A DNA stretch of 64,000 nt from Umezawaea beigongshangensis (GTDB lineage Bacteria; Actinomycetota; Actinomycetes; Mycobacteriales; Pseudonocardiaceae): the NCBI RefSeq assembly GCF_016464305.1, contig NZ_JAEIOJ010000008.1:111181-175180 (forward strand), written 5' to 3'. A program made the position numbers and the translations under genes. This document shows, piece after piece, positions 26,465 to 35,079 of this stretch. Each line of letters opens with the position of its first letter. Within the stretch, counting starts at the first letter, position 1. A model generated the notes under the pieces. It was not told the origin of the DNA. It saw only the letters and a program-made list of their open reading frames with translations, and made no database searches.

Positions 26465-27433
26465 GTGACGGTTGAACCGGCGAACATCGACGATCTGATC
26501 GCGGACTTCCGCGTCGACCACAGCGACGAGGACGACCCGGTGCTGCTGCGCCGCGACGGCACCCCGGTGGACACCTGGCGGGAGAACTACCCCTACGACG
26601 AGCGGATGCAGCGCGAGGAGTACGACCGCGAGAAGCGGCTGCTGCAGATCGAGCTGCTGAAGTTCCAGTACTGGGTCAAGGAGACCGGGCAGCGCCTGGT
26701 CGTGCTGTTCGAGGGACGCGACGCGGCCGGCAAGGGCGGCACGATCAAGCGGTTCACCGAGCACCTCAACCCGCGCGGCTCGCACGTCGTGGCGCTGGAG
26801 AAGCCCTCGGAGCGCGAGAGCACGCAGTGGTACTTCCAGCGCTACGTGGCGCACCTGCCCTCCGCCGGGGAGATCGTCCTGTTCGACCGCTCCTGGTACA
26901 ACCGGGCCGGTGTGGAGCGCGTCATGGGCTTCTGCACCGACGAGGAGTACCGGCGCTTCCTGCGTCAGGCCCCCCGCTTCGAGGACATGCTCGTCGAGGA
27001 CGGCGTGCACCTGGTGAAGTTCTGGTTCTCGGTGTCGCAGAGCGAGCAGCGCACCCGGTTCGCGATCCGGCAGGTGGACCCGGTGCGGCAGTGGAAGCTC
27101 AGCCCGATGGACCTGGAGTCCCTGGACAAGTGGGACGACTACACCGCGGCGAAGGTGGCGATGTTCCGGGAGACCGACACCGAGCGCGCGCCGTGGACGG
27201 TCGTCAAGAGCAACGACAAGAAGCGGGCCCGGCTGGAGGCCATGCGCAGCCTGCTGATCCGCTTCGACTACACGGGCCGGGACGACGCCGTGGTGGGCCG
27301 CCCCGACCCCGCGATCGTCGGCGCGGCGGCCACGCTGCTGGAGGCCGGCGAGGACGCCACGGACCTCTCGCCGACCCCCCTGATCCCCCACCGGTCGGAC
27401 TGGACCGAGCCCGGCCTGCACCCGCGGAGGTGA
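26465..27433 (+). CDS. ppk2: Polyphosphate kinase 2 (PPK2 family)
   Basis: 322 aa cytoplasmic enzyme that transfers phosphate between polyphosphate and nucleotides. Walker A FEGRDAAGKGGT (residues 82-93), Walker B FDRSWYNRAG (D141), and the basic WTVVKSNDKKRARLEAMR segment are all typical of single-domain PPK2. Length and the extended N-terminus ending in NYPYDERMQREEY fit class I. The start is uncertain: GTG 26465 overlaps a good Shine-Dalgarno (GGAGGTGA at 26461-26468), and no in-frame start lies at the spacing that site would predict. It is convergent with the MarR gene, 16 bp apart. Confidence 0.93.
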   Translation: MTVEPANIDDLIADFRVDHSDEDDPVLLRRDGTPVDTWRENYPYDERMQREEYDREKRLLQIELLKFQYWVKETGQRLVVLFEGRDAAGKGGTIKRFTEHLNPRGSHVVALEKPSERESTQWYFQRYVAHLPSAGEIVLFDRSWYNRAGVERVMGFCTDEEYRRFLRQAPRFEDMLVEDGVHLVKFWFSVSQSEQRTRFAIRQVDPVRQWKLSPMDLESLDKWDDYTAAKVAMFRETDTERAPWTVVKSNDKKRARLEAMRSLLIRFDYTGRDDAVVGRPDPAIVGAAATLLEAGEDATDLSPTPLIPHRSDWTEPGLHPRR

Positions 27434-27449
27434 AGCCCGGTGCGGCCGG

Positions 27450-27902
27450 TCAGGAGCCCCGCAGCGCCGTCACCATCTGCACGAGCTGGCGGCGCAGCCC
27501 CTCGTAGTCGTCCACGGTGCCCAGGACGGCGGGGTCGTCCCGCTCGGCCTCCAGCGCCGTGGCGTGGGCACGCCGCCCGGCGTCGGTGACGGTCACCGTG
27601 ACCCGGCGCCGGTCCCGCTCGTCCACGGCCCGCTCGACGTACCCGGCCTGGCGCAGCCGGTCGACCGTGCGGCTGATGGTCTGGTCGGTGACCTGGCAGC
27701 GCTGGGCGAGCTGCCGCTGCGACAGCTCGCCGGAGCACAGGACGTGCAGCGCGATGAGCCCGGCGTGCGTCAGGTCCAGCCCCGCCAGGTACCTCTCCCA
27801 CGAGCGCTCCACCAGGCGCGCGGCCACGGACAGCAGTCGGCCGGTGGGCCAGGTCGCCACCTCTCCGACCACGTCGTCCCCGTTCGAGGTGACCTCCGTC
27901 AC
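27450..27902 (-). CDS. MarR-family transcriptional regulator of the adjacent MMPL exporter
   Basis: 150 aa winged-helix dimeric regulator. HTH segment LSQRQLAQRCQVTDQTISRT (about 59-78) and wing VERAVDERDRRRVTVTVTDA (about 88-107) match the MarR pattern DxRDxRxxxxxLT. It is divergent from the MMPL gene; two inverted repeats with CTGAAC/GTTCAG half-sites lie between the two starts, which fits autoregulation and repression of the exporter. The start is GTG 27902. Confidence 0.9.
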   Translation of the reverse strand: MTEVTSNGDDVVGEVATWPTGRLLSVAARLVERSWERYLAGLDLTHAGLIALHVLCSGELSQRQLAQRCQVTDQTISRTVDRLRQAGYVERAVDERDRRRVTVTVTDAGRRAHATALEAERDDPAVLGTVDDYEGLRRQLVQMVTALRGS

Positions 27903-27932
27903 GCTCGCATCCTCCCGTCGTGCGAAACCCTC

Positions 27933-27978
27933 AGCGGACTGAACAATAATGTTCAGCGGACTGAACGATTGTTCGTCC
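27933..27978. promoter_or_regulatory. Paired MarR-type operators in the marR/MMPL intergenic region
   Basis: The first site, CTGAACAATAATGTTCAG (27939-27956), is a palindrome with 7-bp arms. The second, GAACGATTGTTC (27963-27974), is a weaker copy. The 12-mer AGCGGACTGAAC occurs twice (27933 and 27956), 23 bp apart, so two dimers would bind the same face of the helix. These are the only AT-rich bases in the area and probably overlap both promoters. Confidence 0.75.
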
Positions 27979-28011
27979 CGTCCACCGCTCCAACGACATC
28001 AGAGGACGACA

Positions 28012-30150
28012 GTGACGCCTCCGCCGACCACCAGGGCACCGTCCACGCGCAGAGCGCGAATCCTGCGCCGGGTGCTGCCGGCACTGCTCGTCGTGGCCTG
28101 GCTCGGCATCGGCGGAGTCGGTGGCGCCTACCAGGGCAAGCTGAGCGACGTCGAGACCAACGACAACGCCGCGTTCCTCCCCGCCAGCGCCGAGGCCACC
28201 GAGGTCGCCCGGCTGCGCGAGACGTTCGCCGAGCAGCAGCTCCTGCCCGCGATCGTCGTGTTCGAGCGCGACGGCGGTCTCACCGACGCCGACCGGGCGT
28301 TCGCCGTCGCCCGGAGCGAGGCGGCGAAGGACCTCGCCGAGCAGGTGTCGCCGCCGATCCCGTCGGAGGACGGCCGCGCGCTCCAGCTCGTCGTGGCGCT
28401 CGACGGCGCGGACGAGGAGGGCTCCGTCGAGGCCGTGAGCACGCTGCGCGAGTCCGCGCGGCAGGACCGCCCCGACGGCCTGACCGTCCACGTGACCGGC
28501 CCGGCCGCGCTGGTCGCCGACCTCGGCGAGGCGTTCAGCGGGATCGACGGGCTGCTGCTGGTCGTCACCGCCGTCGCGGTCGCGCTGATCCTGCTCGTCG
28601 TCTACCGCAGTCCCCTCCTGCCGCTGGTGGTGCTCGTGTCGGCGGCGTTGGCGCTGTGCCTGGCCGTGCTGCTGGTCCACCAGCTCGCGGCGGCCGACGT
28701 CATCGCGCTCAACGGCCAGAGCAGGGGCATCCTGTTCATCCTCGTGTTCGGCGCGGCCACGGACTACGCGCTGCTGCTGGTCTCCCGCTACCGCGAGGAG
28801 CTGTACCGGGAACGCTCCTCCTGGACGGCCGTGCGGCGGGCCCTGCGCGCCACGGTCGCCCCGATCACCGCCTCGGCGGGCACCGTGATCGCCGGCCTGC
28901 TGTGCCTGCTGTTCAGCGACCTCAACTCCAACCGCGGCCTCGGCCCGGTCGCCGCGATCGGCATCGCGGCCTCGCTGCTGGCGTGCCTGACGTTCCTGCC
29001 CGCCGCCCTGGTCCTGCTGGGCCGCGCCGCGTTCTGGCCCTTCCGCCCGAAGGTCGGCGACGACCGGCGCACCCGCGAGCACGGCGTGTGGCACCGCGTG
29101 GCCGACGCGGTGCGGACCAGGCCGCGCCGCACCTGGGTGATCACGACCGTCGCGCTGCTGGTCGCGGTGGCGTTCCTGCCGCAGTTCCGGGCCTCCGGCA
29201 CCGCGCAGACCGACACCTTCCTCGGCGACGTCGACTCGGTCGCCGGTCAGGAGGTGCTGGGCGAGCACTTCCCCGGCGGCTCCGGCTCCCCCGCGGTGAT
29301 CATCGCCGCGGCGGGCTCCGCGGCGGGGGTGGCCGACGCGGCCCGCGCCGTGGACGGCGTGGCCGACGTCCGCTTCACCGGCTCCCCCGAGCAGCCGCAG
29401 GTCGTGGACGGGCGGGTCGAGCTGAGCGCGACGCTCACCGACGCCGCCGACAGCCCGGCCGCCGTGGACACCGTGCGCGCCCTGCGGGACGCCGTGAGGG
29501 CCGTGCCGGGATCGGACGCGAAGGTCGGCGGCCCCACGGCGACGCAGCTCGACACGCGGACCACGGCGACGCGCGACCTGGGCGTGATCATCCCGATCGT
29601 GCTGGCCGTGATCTTCCTGATCCTGGCGCTGCTGCTGCGGGCGCTGGTCGCGCCGCTGGTGCTGATCGGCACCGTGGTGCTGTCGTTCGCGGCGACGCTG
29701 GGCCTGTCCGCGCTGGTGTTCAACCACGTCCTCGGCTTCCCCGGCGCCGATCCGAGCGTGCCGCTGTTCGCGTTCGTGTTCCTGGTGGCGCTCGGCGTGG
29801 ACTACAACATCTTCCTGGTGACGCGCGTCCGCGAGGAGGCGCTGGCCCACGGCACGGCCGAGGGGACGTCCCGCGCGCTCACCGTGACCGGCGGGGTGAT
29901 CACCTCGGCGGGCGTGGTGCTGGCGGCGACGTTCTCCGCCCTCGCCGTGCTGCCGATCCTGTTCCTCGCCCAGATCGCGTTCCTGGTGGCGTTCGGCGTC
30001 CTGCTCGACACGCTCGTGGTGCGGTCGCTGCTGGTGCCCGCGCTGATCACCGACATCGGCCGGCGCACCTGGCTGCCGAGCGCGCTGGGCAGGCGGCCTA
30101 CCGCGCCGCCGCCGCGCGGTGACGAGACGGGGACAGCCCGTACCGGCTGA
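28012..30150 (+). CDS. MMPL/RND-family membrane exporter
   Basis: 712 aa from GTG 28012 (AGAGGA 6 nt upstream). Two repeats of one helix, a large extracytoplasmic loop and about five helices: helix 1 at about 20-42, cluster 165-340, then 370-390 and 520-690. The conserved DYALLLVSRYREEL and DYNIFLVTRVREEA segments, one in each half, carry the Asp-Tyr pairs used for proton coupling in MmpL proteins. Such proteins export lipids or drugs. Control by the divergent MarR protein suggests an inducible drug or lipophile efflux pump. The 3' end overlaps the convergent AraC gene by 53 bp. Confidence 0.92.
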   Translation: MTPPPTTRAPSTRRARILRRVLPALLVVAWLGIGGVGGAYQGKLSDVETNDNAAFLPASAEATEVARLRETFAEQQLLPAIVVFERDGGLTDADRAFAVARSEAAKDLAEQVSPPIPSEDGRALQLVVALDGADEEGSVEAVSTLRESARQDRPDGLTVHVTGPAALVADLGEAFSGIDGLLLVVTAVAVALILLVVYRSPLLPLVVLVSAALALCLAVLLVHQLAAADVIALNGQSRGILFILVFGAATDYALLLVSRYREELYRERSSWTAVRRALRATVAPITASAGTVIAGLLCLLFSDLNSNRGLGPVAAIGIAASLLACLTFLPAALVLLGRAAFWPFRPKVGDDRRTREHGVWHRVADAVRTRPRRTWVITTVALLVAVAFLPQFRASGTAQTDTFLGDVDSVAGQEVLGEHFPGGSGSPAVIIAAAGSAAGVADAARAVDGVADVRFTGSPEQPQVVDGRVELSATLTDAADSPAAVDTVRALRDAVRAVPGSDAKVGGPTATQLDTRTTATRDLGVIIPIVLAVIFLILALLLRALVAPLVLIGTVVLSFAATLGLSALVFNHVLGFPGADPSVPLFAFVFLVALGVDYNIFLVTRVREEALAHGTAEGTSRALTVTGGVITSAGVVLAATFSALAVLPILFLAQIAFLVAFGVLLDTLVVRSLLVPALITDIGRRTWLPSALGRRPTAPPPRGDETGTARTG

Positions 30151-31048
30151 CGAACGAGCGGCGCAGGGCCGCCGTCGAGCGGAACCCGCACCGGGCCGCC
30201 ACCTGCGCCACCGGCAGCGTCGTGGACGTCAGCAGGTGGGCGGCGGCCCTGGTGCGGGCGTCGCGCACGAACCGGTCGGGCGTCGTCCCGACGTGCCGGG
30301 TGAACAGCCGGACGAGTCGCCGCTCGCCGATCCCGGCCCGCGCCGCGAGCACCGCCGCGCTCAGGTCGCCGTCCAGCGTCGTGACGACGTGGTCCACGAC
30401 GTGCCCGACGACGGGGTGCTCCAGCGGTGCGGAGACACCCTCCGGGACCGGCCCGCCCGGCGGCCGGGGCGAGGTGACCAGCGTGCGGGCCACCCAGCGC
30501 GCGAGGTCGGCGCCGTGGTCCTCCTCGACCAGGCAGAGCGTCAGGTCCAGCGCCCCGGCGATCCCGGAGGCGGTGGCCACCGCTCCGTCGCGCACGTGCA
30601 CCGGACGCGGGTCGACGTCGACCGCCGGGTGCGCGGCGGCCAGCCGCTCGACGTCGTGCCAGTGCGTCGTCACGCGCTTGCCGTCGAGCAGCCCGGCGGC
30701 GGCGAGCACGCCCGCGCCCGTGCACACCGACGCGACGCGGCGGCTCTCGCGGGCGATCCGCCGCACGTGCCCGGTGAACCGCCCGTCGGCCGCGGAGTCG
30801 CCGTCACCGAGGCCACCGGCGACGACGAGGGTGTCCAGCGGCCCGGCGACCCGCTCCAGCGATCCCCGGCCGCGCAGCGAGAGCCCGGAGTCGGCGACGA
30901 CGTCGTCGCCGCCGGGGCTCACCACGCGCGTCCGGTACGGCGGGAGGGCCCCGATCCGGTTGGCGACGTCGAGGGTGGACGTCACGCACGCGACGTCCAG
31001 CAGTTCGCTCGTCCGGCAGGCGACCACGACCACGAGGCGTTCGTCCAC
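30098..31048 (-). CDS. GlxA-family AraC transcriptional regulator with DJ-1/PfpI domain
   Basis: 316 aa if started at GTG 31048 (mature-looking start VDERLVVVVACRTSELLDVA); in-frame GTGs at 31057 and 31090 are alternatives and none has a strong ribosome site. The N-terminal class I glutamine amidotransferase-like domain contains the nucleophile-elbow segment SVCTGAGVLAAAGLLDG with Cys retained. The C-terminal AraC double HTH includes LPVAQVAARCGFRSTAALRR and FVSRYGLSPSRHR. The ligand is unknown. Its position downstream of the pca operon on the same strand may be chance; 203 bp separate them. Confidence 0.88.
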   Translation of the reverse strand: MDERLVVVVACRTSELLDVACVTSTLDVANRIGALPPYRTRVVSPGGDDVVADSGLSLRGRGSLERVAGPLDTLVVAGGLGDGDSAADGRFTGHVRRIARESRRVASVCTGAGVLAAAGLLDGKRVTTHWHDVERLAAAHPAVDVDPRPVHVRDGAVATASGIAGALDLTLCLVEEDHGADLARWVARTLVTSPRPPGGPVPEGVSAPLEHPVVGHVVDHVVTTLDGDLSAAVLAARAGIGERRLVRLFTRHVGTTPDRFVRDARTRAAAHLLTSTTLPVAQVAARCGFRSTAALRRSFVSRYGLSPSRHRAAAAR

Positions 31049-31251
31049 GGACCCCACGGTAGGGCCGGTGGACGTGATCGACGGGTTCACGGGCACGTGT
31101 CCGGCGAACACCACCCGCTCCGGTGCACGGGCCGCCGCCGGCACGGCGGGTTCCCCACCACCCCGCGGCGCGGCGGTCCGGCCGCCTGCTCGCGTTCGCC
31201 GACCGTCGTGGGCACCGCTCCGGGGTCGTCCACGAGGCGGCCGGCGGCGGG

Positions 31252-31623
31252 CTACGCCTCGCCCAGCTCCGCGAGCACGGTCTGGGCGATCCTGAAGGCG
31301 CTGTTCGACGCGGGCACGCCCGCGTAGGCCCCGGTGTGCAGCAGCACCTCGCCGATCTCCTCGGCCGACAGCCCGTTGCGCACGGCCGCCCGCACGTGCA
31401 TCGCCAGCTCGTCGTGCGCGCCCAGCGCGGTCAGCACGGCGAGGGTGACGCACGACCTCGTCCTGCGGTCCAGTCCCGGCCTGGTCCAGATCGAACCCCA
31501 CACCGACGAGGTGATGTAGTCCTGGAACGGCTCGGTGAACGGGGTCGTCGCGGCGACCGCTCGGTCCACGTGGTCGTCGCCGAGCACCTCGCGGCGCACC
31601 GTCATGCCCTCGTCGTGGCTCAC
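31252..31623 (-). CDS. pcaC: 4-carboxymuconolactone decarboxylase
   Basis: 123 aa. Decarboxylates gamma-carboxymuconolactone to beta-ketoadipate enol-lactone. Family segments: SSVWGSIWTRPGLDRRTRS, VTLAVLTALGAHDEL, and GEVLLHTGAYAGVPASNSAF with the conserved His. The GTG start at 31623 overlaps the pcaD stop in GTGA, so translation is coupled; it is the last gene of the operon. In many actinomycetes pcaC and pcaD are fused (pcaL); here they are separate genes. Confidence 0.93.
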   Translation of the reverse strand: MSHDEGMTVRREVLGDDHVDRAVAATTPFTEPFQDYITSSVWGSIWTRPGLDRRTRSCVTLAVLTALGAHDELAMHVRAAVRNGLSAEEIGEVLLHTGAYAGVPASNSAFRIAQTVLAELGEA

Positions 31624-32393
31624 GCGACGCTCCTCAGGTGGTCGACGATCAGCCGACTCGTCCTCTCGGGCTGCTCCGCGGTCACCAGGTGCGCGCCGGG
31701 GTCCAGGACCTCCAGGCGCGCGCCGGGGACCGCGGCGGCGATGCGCTCCAGGTGCGGCGGCGGCGTGGCGGGGTCCTGGGCGCCGGCGACGAGCAGGGTC
31801 GGCGCGGTGATCCCCGGCAGCCCCGGCTCCAGGTCCGCGTCCCCGATCGCCGCGCAGCACGACGCGTAGCCCTCGGCGGAGGTGCCGGCGACCATCGCGA
31901 TCAGCTCGGCGGGCACCTCGGGGTGGGCCAGGGCGAAGCCGGGGGTGAGCCAGCGCCCCACCACGGCCGCCGCGACGGCTCCCGTGCCCCGCGCGCGCAC
32001 CAGGGCGGCGCGCTCGGCCCAGCTCTCCGGCGGCCCGAGCCGGGCGGAGGTGCACAGCAGCACGAGTCCGCGCAGCCGTTCGGGCGCGTGCTGCGCGAGC
32101 CACGTCCCCACCATGCCGCCCAGGGACAGGCCGACCCAGTGGACGCGCCGCGCGCCGACGCGGTCGAGCAGGGCGAGGACGTCGCCGCCGAGGTCGGCCA
32201 GCGAGTACGGGCCGGGCGGCACGGGCGAGTGGCCGTGCCCGCGGTGGTCGTGGCGCACGACGCGGAACCCGGCGGTCACCAGCGGCCCCACCTGCGCGTC
32301 CCACGTGCGCAGGTCGCTGCCGAGCGAGCCGCTGAGCACCACGACGTCCCCGTCCGGCGGTCCCTCGACGAGGTGGTGCGGGACGACGGTCAT
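31620..32393 (-). CDS. pcaD: 3-oxoadipate enol-lactonase
   Basis: 257 aa alpha/beta hydrolase that opens beta-ketoadipate enol-lactone. The nucleophile elbow is VGLSLGGMVG with Ser90; VVRHDHRGHGHS is the typical strand-4 loop; AGAQDPATPP supplies the acid and DPGAHLVTAEQP the His. It overlaps pcaB and pcaC by 4 bp each. It could be mistaken for a generic esterase, but the operon fixes its role. Confidence 0.93.
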   Translation of the reverse strand: MTVVPHHLVEGPPDGDVVVLSGSLGSDLRTWDAQVGPLVTAGFRVVRHDHRGHGHSPVPPGPYSLADLGGDVLALLDRVGARRVHWVGLSLGGMVGTWLAQHAPERLRGLVLLCTSARLGPPESWAERAALVRARGTGAVAAAVVGRWLTPGFALAHPEVPAELIAMVAGTSAEGYASCCAAIGDADLEPGLPGITAPTLLVAGAQDPATPPPHLERIAAAVPGARLEVLDPGAHLVTAEQPERTSRLIVDHLRSVA

Positions 32394-33739
32394 CGGGAGG
32401 TCCTTCCTCGGTGCGCGGCGACGGCGCGGGCGGTGAACTCAGCGGCGCTGCCGACGTACCCGGCCGGGTCCAGCAGGGCGGCGACGGCGGAGCGGTCGAG
32501 GTGCGCGCCGACGAGCGGGTCGGCGGCCAGCAGGTCCGCCAGCTCGCCCCGCCCCTCGGCGACCCGGCGGCAGCACGCGGTCACGGCGTCGTGCGCGGCG
32601 AGGCGTCCCGCCGCGGGTGCGAGGGCGGTGGTGACGCGTTCGGCGAGCAGCAGGCCGCCGGTGAGACCGACGTTCGCGCGCATCGCGTCCTCGTCGACGC
32701 GCAGCCGCTCCAGCGAGGCGCGCAGCCAGTGCGCGGCCGATCCGGTGGCGCGCAGCAGGGACCGCAGCGGCACCCACTCGGCGTGCCAGGAACCGGCGGC
32801 CCGCTGGTGCTCCTGCGCCATCGCGGCGAACAGCGTGGCGACGAGTCCGGGCGCCTGCTGCGCGGACGCCACCGCGGCCACCGCGGCGACGGGGTTGCGC
32901 TTGTGCGGCATCGTCGACGATCCGCCGGTGCCCTCCGGGCCCTCCTCGCGGACCTCGGCGACCTCGGTCTGCGCGAGCAGCACGACGTCCCGCGCGACGG
33001 TGGCGACGGCACCGCACGCCCCGCCGAGCGCGGCGGCCAGCTCCGCGACCCTGGTCCGCTCGGTGTGCCACGGCGCGGCCTCGCGCAGCCCGAGCAGCGC
33101 GGCCAGCGAGGTGAGCACGGCGGGACCGCGCTCCCCCAGCGACGCCAGGGTGCCCACCGCCCCGCCGAACTGCACGGCCAGCCGGTCCGCGCGCACCCGG
33201 ACGAGCCGGTCGGAGGCCGCGTCCACACCGGACAGCCAGCTCGCCGCGACGACGCCGAACGTCGTGGGCAGGGCGTGCTGGAGCAGCGTCCGGCCCACCT
33301 GGACGGTGCCGGCGTGCCGCTCCGCCAGGTCGGCCAGCAGGTCGCCGCACACCCGCAGGTCGATCAGCAGCACCTCCAGCGCGCGGTGGGCGACGAGCAT
33401 CGCCGCGGTGTCCACGACGTCCTGGCTGGTCGCGCCGAGGTGCACGATCCGTCCGGCCGCCCCCGCCCGATCGGTCAGCTCCCGCACCAGCGGCCCGGCG
33501 GGGTTGCCGGTGCCCGCCGCCGCCCGGCCGAGCGCGGCGGCGTCGTAGGACGACGGGTCGGCCGCCGCGTCCGCGACGGCGGCGGCGTCGGCGGGGTCGA
33601 CGAGTCCGTGCTCCGCCTCCGCCGCCGCGAGCGCGGCCTCGAAGTCGAGCATGGCCCGCACCCAGGCGGTGTCGTCGGTCAGGTCGCGCACTCCCCCGGC
33701 GGCGAGCACGCCGTCGAACAGGCCGGTGGCGTCAGACAT
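32390..33739 (-). CDS. pcaB: 3-carboxy-cis,cis-muconate cycloisomerase
   Basis: 449 aa, fumarase/aspartase superfamily. The signature GSSTMPHKRNP near residue 275 is the mobile loop with catalytic Ser, and HLGATSQDVVDTA is the second conserved region. It converts beta-carboxymuconate, the product of PcaHG, to gamma-carboxymuconolactone. ATG 33739 overlaps the end of pcaG by 8 bp. Length and order match actinobacterial pca operons. Confidence 0.95.
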   Translation of the reverse strand: MSDATGLFDGVLAAGGVRDLTDDTAWVRAMLDFEAALAAAEAEHGLVDPADAAAVADAAADPSSYDAAALGRAAAGTGNPAGPLVRELTDRAGAAGRIVHLGATSQDVVDTAAMLVAHRALEVLLIDLRVCGDLLADLAERHAGTVQVGRTLLQHALPTTFGVVAASWLSGVDAASDRLVRVRADRLAVQFGGAVGTLASLGERGPAVLTSLAALLGLREAAPWHTERTRVAELAAALGGACGAVATVARDVVLLAQTEVAEVREEGPEGTGGSSTMPHKRNPVAAVAAVASAQQAPGLVATLFAAMAQEHQRAAGSWHAEWVPLRSLLRATGSAAHWLRASLERLRVDEDAMRANVGLTGGLLLAERVTTALAPAAGRLAAHDAVTACCRRVAEGRGELADLLAADPLVGAHLDRSAVAALLDPAGYVGSAAEFTARAVAAHRGRTSR

Positions 33740-34274
33740 CGAAGAAGACCGTCTCTCCTTCTCCCTGCAAGCGCACGTCGAACTCGTAGGTCTCCTCGTC
33801 GGCACGCCTCGCGACCAGCGTGTGCCTGCGCTCCGGCGGGACGACCGCGAGGACCGGGTCCGCCTCGTTGGCCTCGGCGTTCTCCGGGAAGTAGATCCGG
33901 GTGGCCAGGCGCTGCACGATGCCGCGCCCGAGGACGGACACGGCGACGTGCGGCGCCTGCCCCGGGGTGGCCCCCGGCAGCAGCGTGAGGACGCGGTAGC
34001 GCCCCTCCGAGTCGGTGGGGCAGCGCGCGAACGCCCGGAAGCCCTCCGGCGGGGGCACCGCGCCGCGCGGGTCGTCGGGGTGGTCGAACCGGCCGTCGGG
34101 GTCGGCCTGCCAGGTCTCGACCAGCGCGTCCGGCACGGGAGCGCCCTCGCCGTCGCGGACGACACCGGTCAGCCACACCGCGCCGGGCGTGCCAGCGGCC
34201 ACCGCGAACGGGCCGTCCTCCCAGGGCAGGCCGATCGCGAGGTAGGGGCCGACGGTCTGCGAGGGGGTGCTCAT
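33732..34274 (-). CDS. pcaG: Protocatechuate 3,4-dioxygenase alpha subunit
   Basis: 180 aa. Forms the (alpha-beta) ring-cleaving enzyme with PcaH. Family features: TVGPYLAIGL at the N-terminus, WQADPDGRFDHPDDP, and RIYFPENAEANEADPVL. The alpha subunit lacks the complete Tyr/His iron-ligand set found in PcaH, as expected. ATG 34274 overlaps the pcaH stop in ATGA. Confidence 0.95.
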   Translation of the reverse strand: MSTPSQTVGPYLAIGLPWEDGPFAVAAGTPGAVWLTGVVRDGEGAPVPDALVETWQADPDGRFDHPDDPRGAVPPPEGFRAFARCPTDSEGRYRVLTLLPGATPGQAPHVAVSVLGRGIVQRLATRIYFPENAEANEADPVLAVVPPERRHTLVARRADEETYEFDVRLQGEGETVFFDV

Positions 34275-35023
34275 CCGCCGTCCTCGTCGTGGGGTTCCTC
34301 GAACGGCGTGGCCTCCCGGCCGCGCAGCACGACGTCGAACTCGTAGGCGAGCGCCCACTCCGGGACGGTGCGGTCGTGGTCGTAGCGCGCCACCACGCGC
34401 TGACGCGCCTTCTCGTCCGGGATCGAGTTGACGATCGGGTCCTGGAGGAGCAGCGGGTCGCCGGGGAAGTACATCTGCGTCACGAGGCGCTGGGCGAACG
34501 CGGTGCCGAACAGCGAGAAGTGGATGTGCGCGGGCCGCCAGGCGTTGTCGTGGTTGCGCCACGGGTAGGCGCCGGGCCGGATCGTGGTGAACTCGTAGCG
34601 GCCCCGCGCGTCGGTCAGCGTGCGGCCGACACCGTCGAAGTTCGGGTCCAGCGGTGAGGGCCAGCGGTCGTTCGCGTGCCTGTACCGGCCGCCCGCGTTG
34701 GCCTGCCACACCTCCACCAGCGAGTCGCGCACCGGCGCGCCGTCGCCGTCGAGGACGCGGCCGTGCACGACGATCCGCTGCCCGAGCGGCTCACCGGCGT
34801 GCTGACGGGTGAGGTCGTCGTCGTGCTCGCCGAGCCGGCCGGGCCCCAGCAGCGGGCCGGTGATCTCGGTGAGCCGGTTCGGCACGAGCACCAGCGGTTC
34901 CCCCGGGTGCCGCAGGGCGGTCGACCGGTAGCCCGGCGAGTCCAGCGGCGCGTGGGTGCCCTCCGGGTCCCTGCGGTAGCCCCGCAGGGAGGGACCGGAG
35001 CCCCGTGCGGTCGGAGCGACCAT
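34271..35023 (-). CDS. pcaH: Protocatechuate 3,4-dioxygenase beta subunit
   Basis: 250 aa non-heme Fe(III) intradiol dioxygenase subunit. The four iron ligands are visible: Y114 (GGRYRHAND), Y153 (GAYPW), H166 and H168 (RPAHIHFS). Each is 6 residues beyond the classical Pseudomonas numbering (108, 147, 160, 162). It cleaves protocatechuate to beta-carboxymuconate. It follows pcaF after a 56-bp gap, the largest inside the operon. Confidence 0.96.
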   Translation of the reverse strand: MVAPTARGSGPSLRGYRRDPEGTHAPLDSPGYRSTALRHPGEPLVLVPNRLTEITGPLLGPGRLGEHDDDLTRQHAGEPLGQRIVVHGRVLDGDGAPVRDSLVEVWQANAGGRYRHANDRWPSPLDPNFDGVGRTLTDARGRYEFTTIRPGAYPWRNHDNAWRPAHIHFSLFGTAFAQRLVTQMYFPGDPLLLQDPIVNSIPDEKARQRVVARYDHDRTVPEWALAYEFDVVLRGREATPFEEPHDEDGG

Positions 35024-35079
35024 CTGCTGTCTCCCTCTCGGGTGGGTCTGCGGTGGGACGAGCCGGGGGGTGGGAACGA

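Noticed and set aside
27931..29850. Minus-strand open frame of about 640 codons opposite the MMPL gene
   Set aside because: Low-complexity Gln/Arg/His/Gly composition and no start signal; the plus-strand MMPL protein has clear family motifs.
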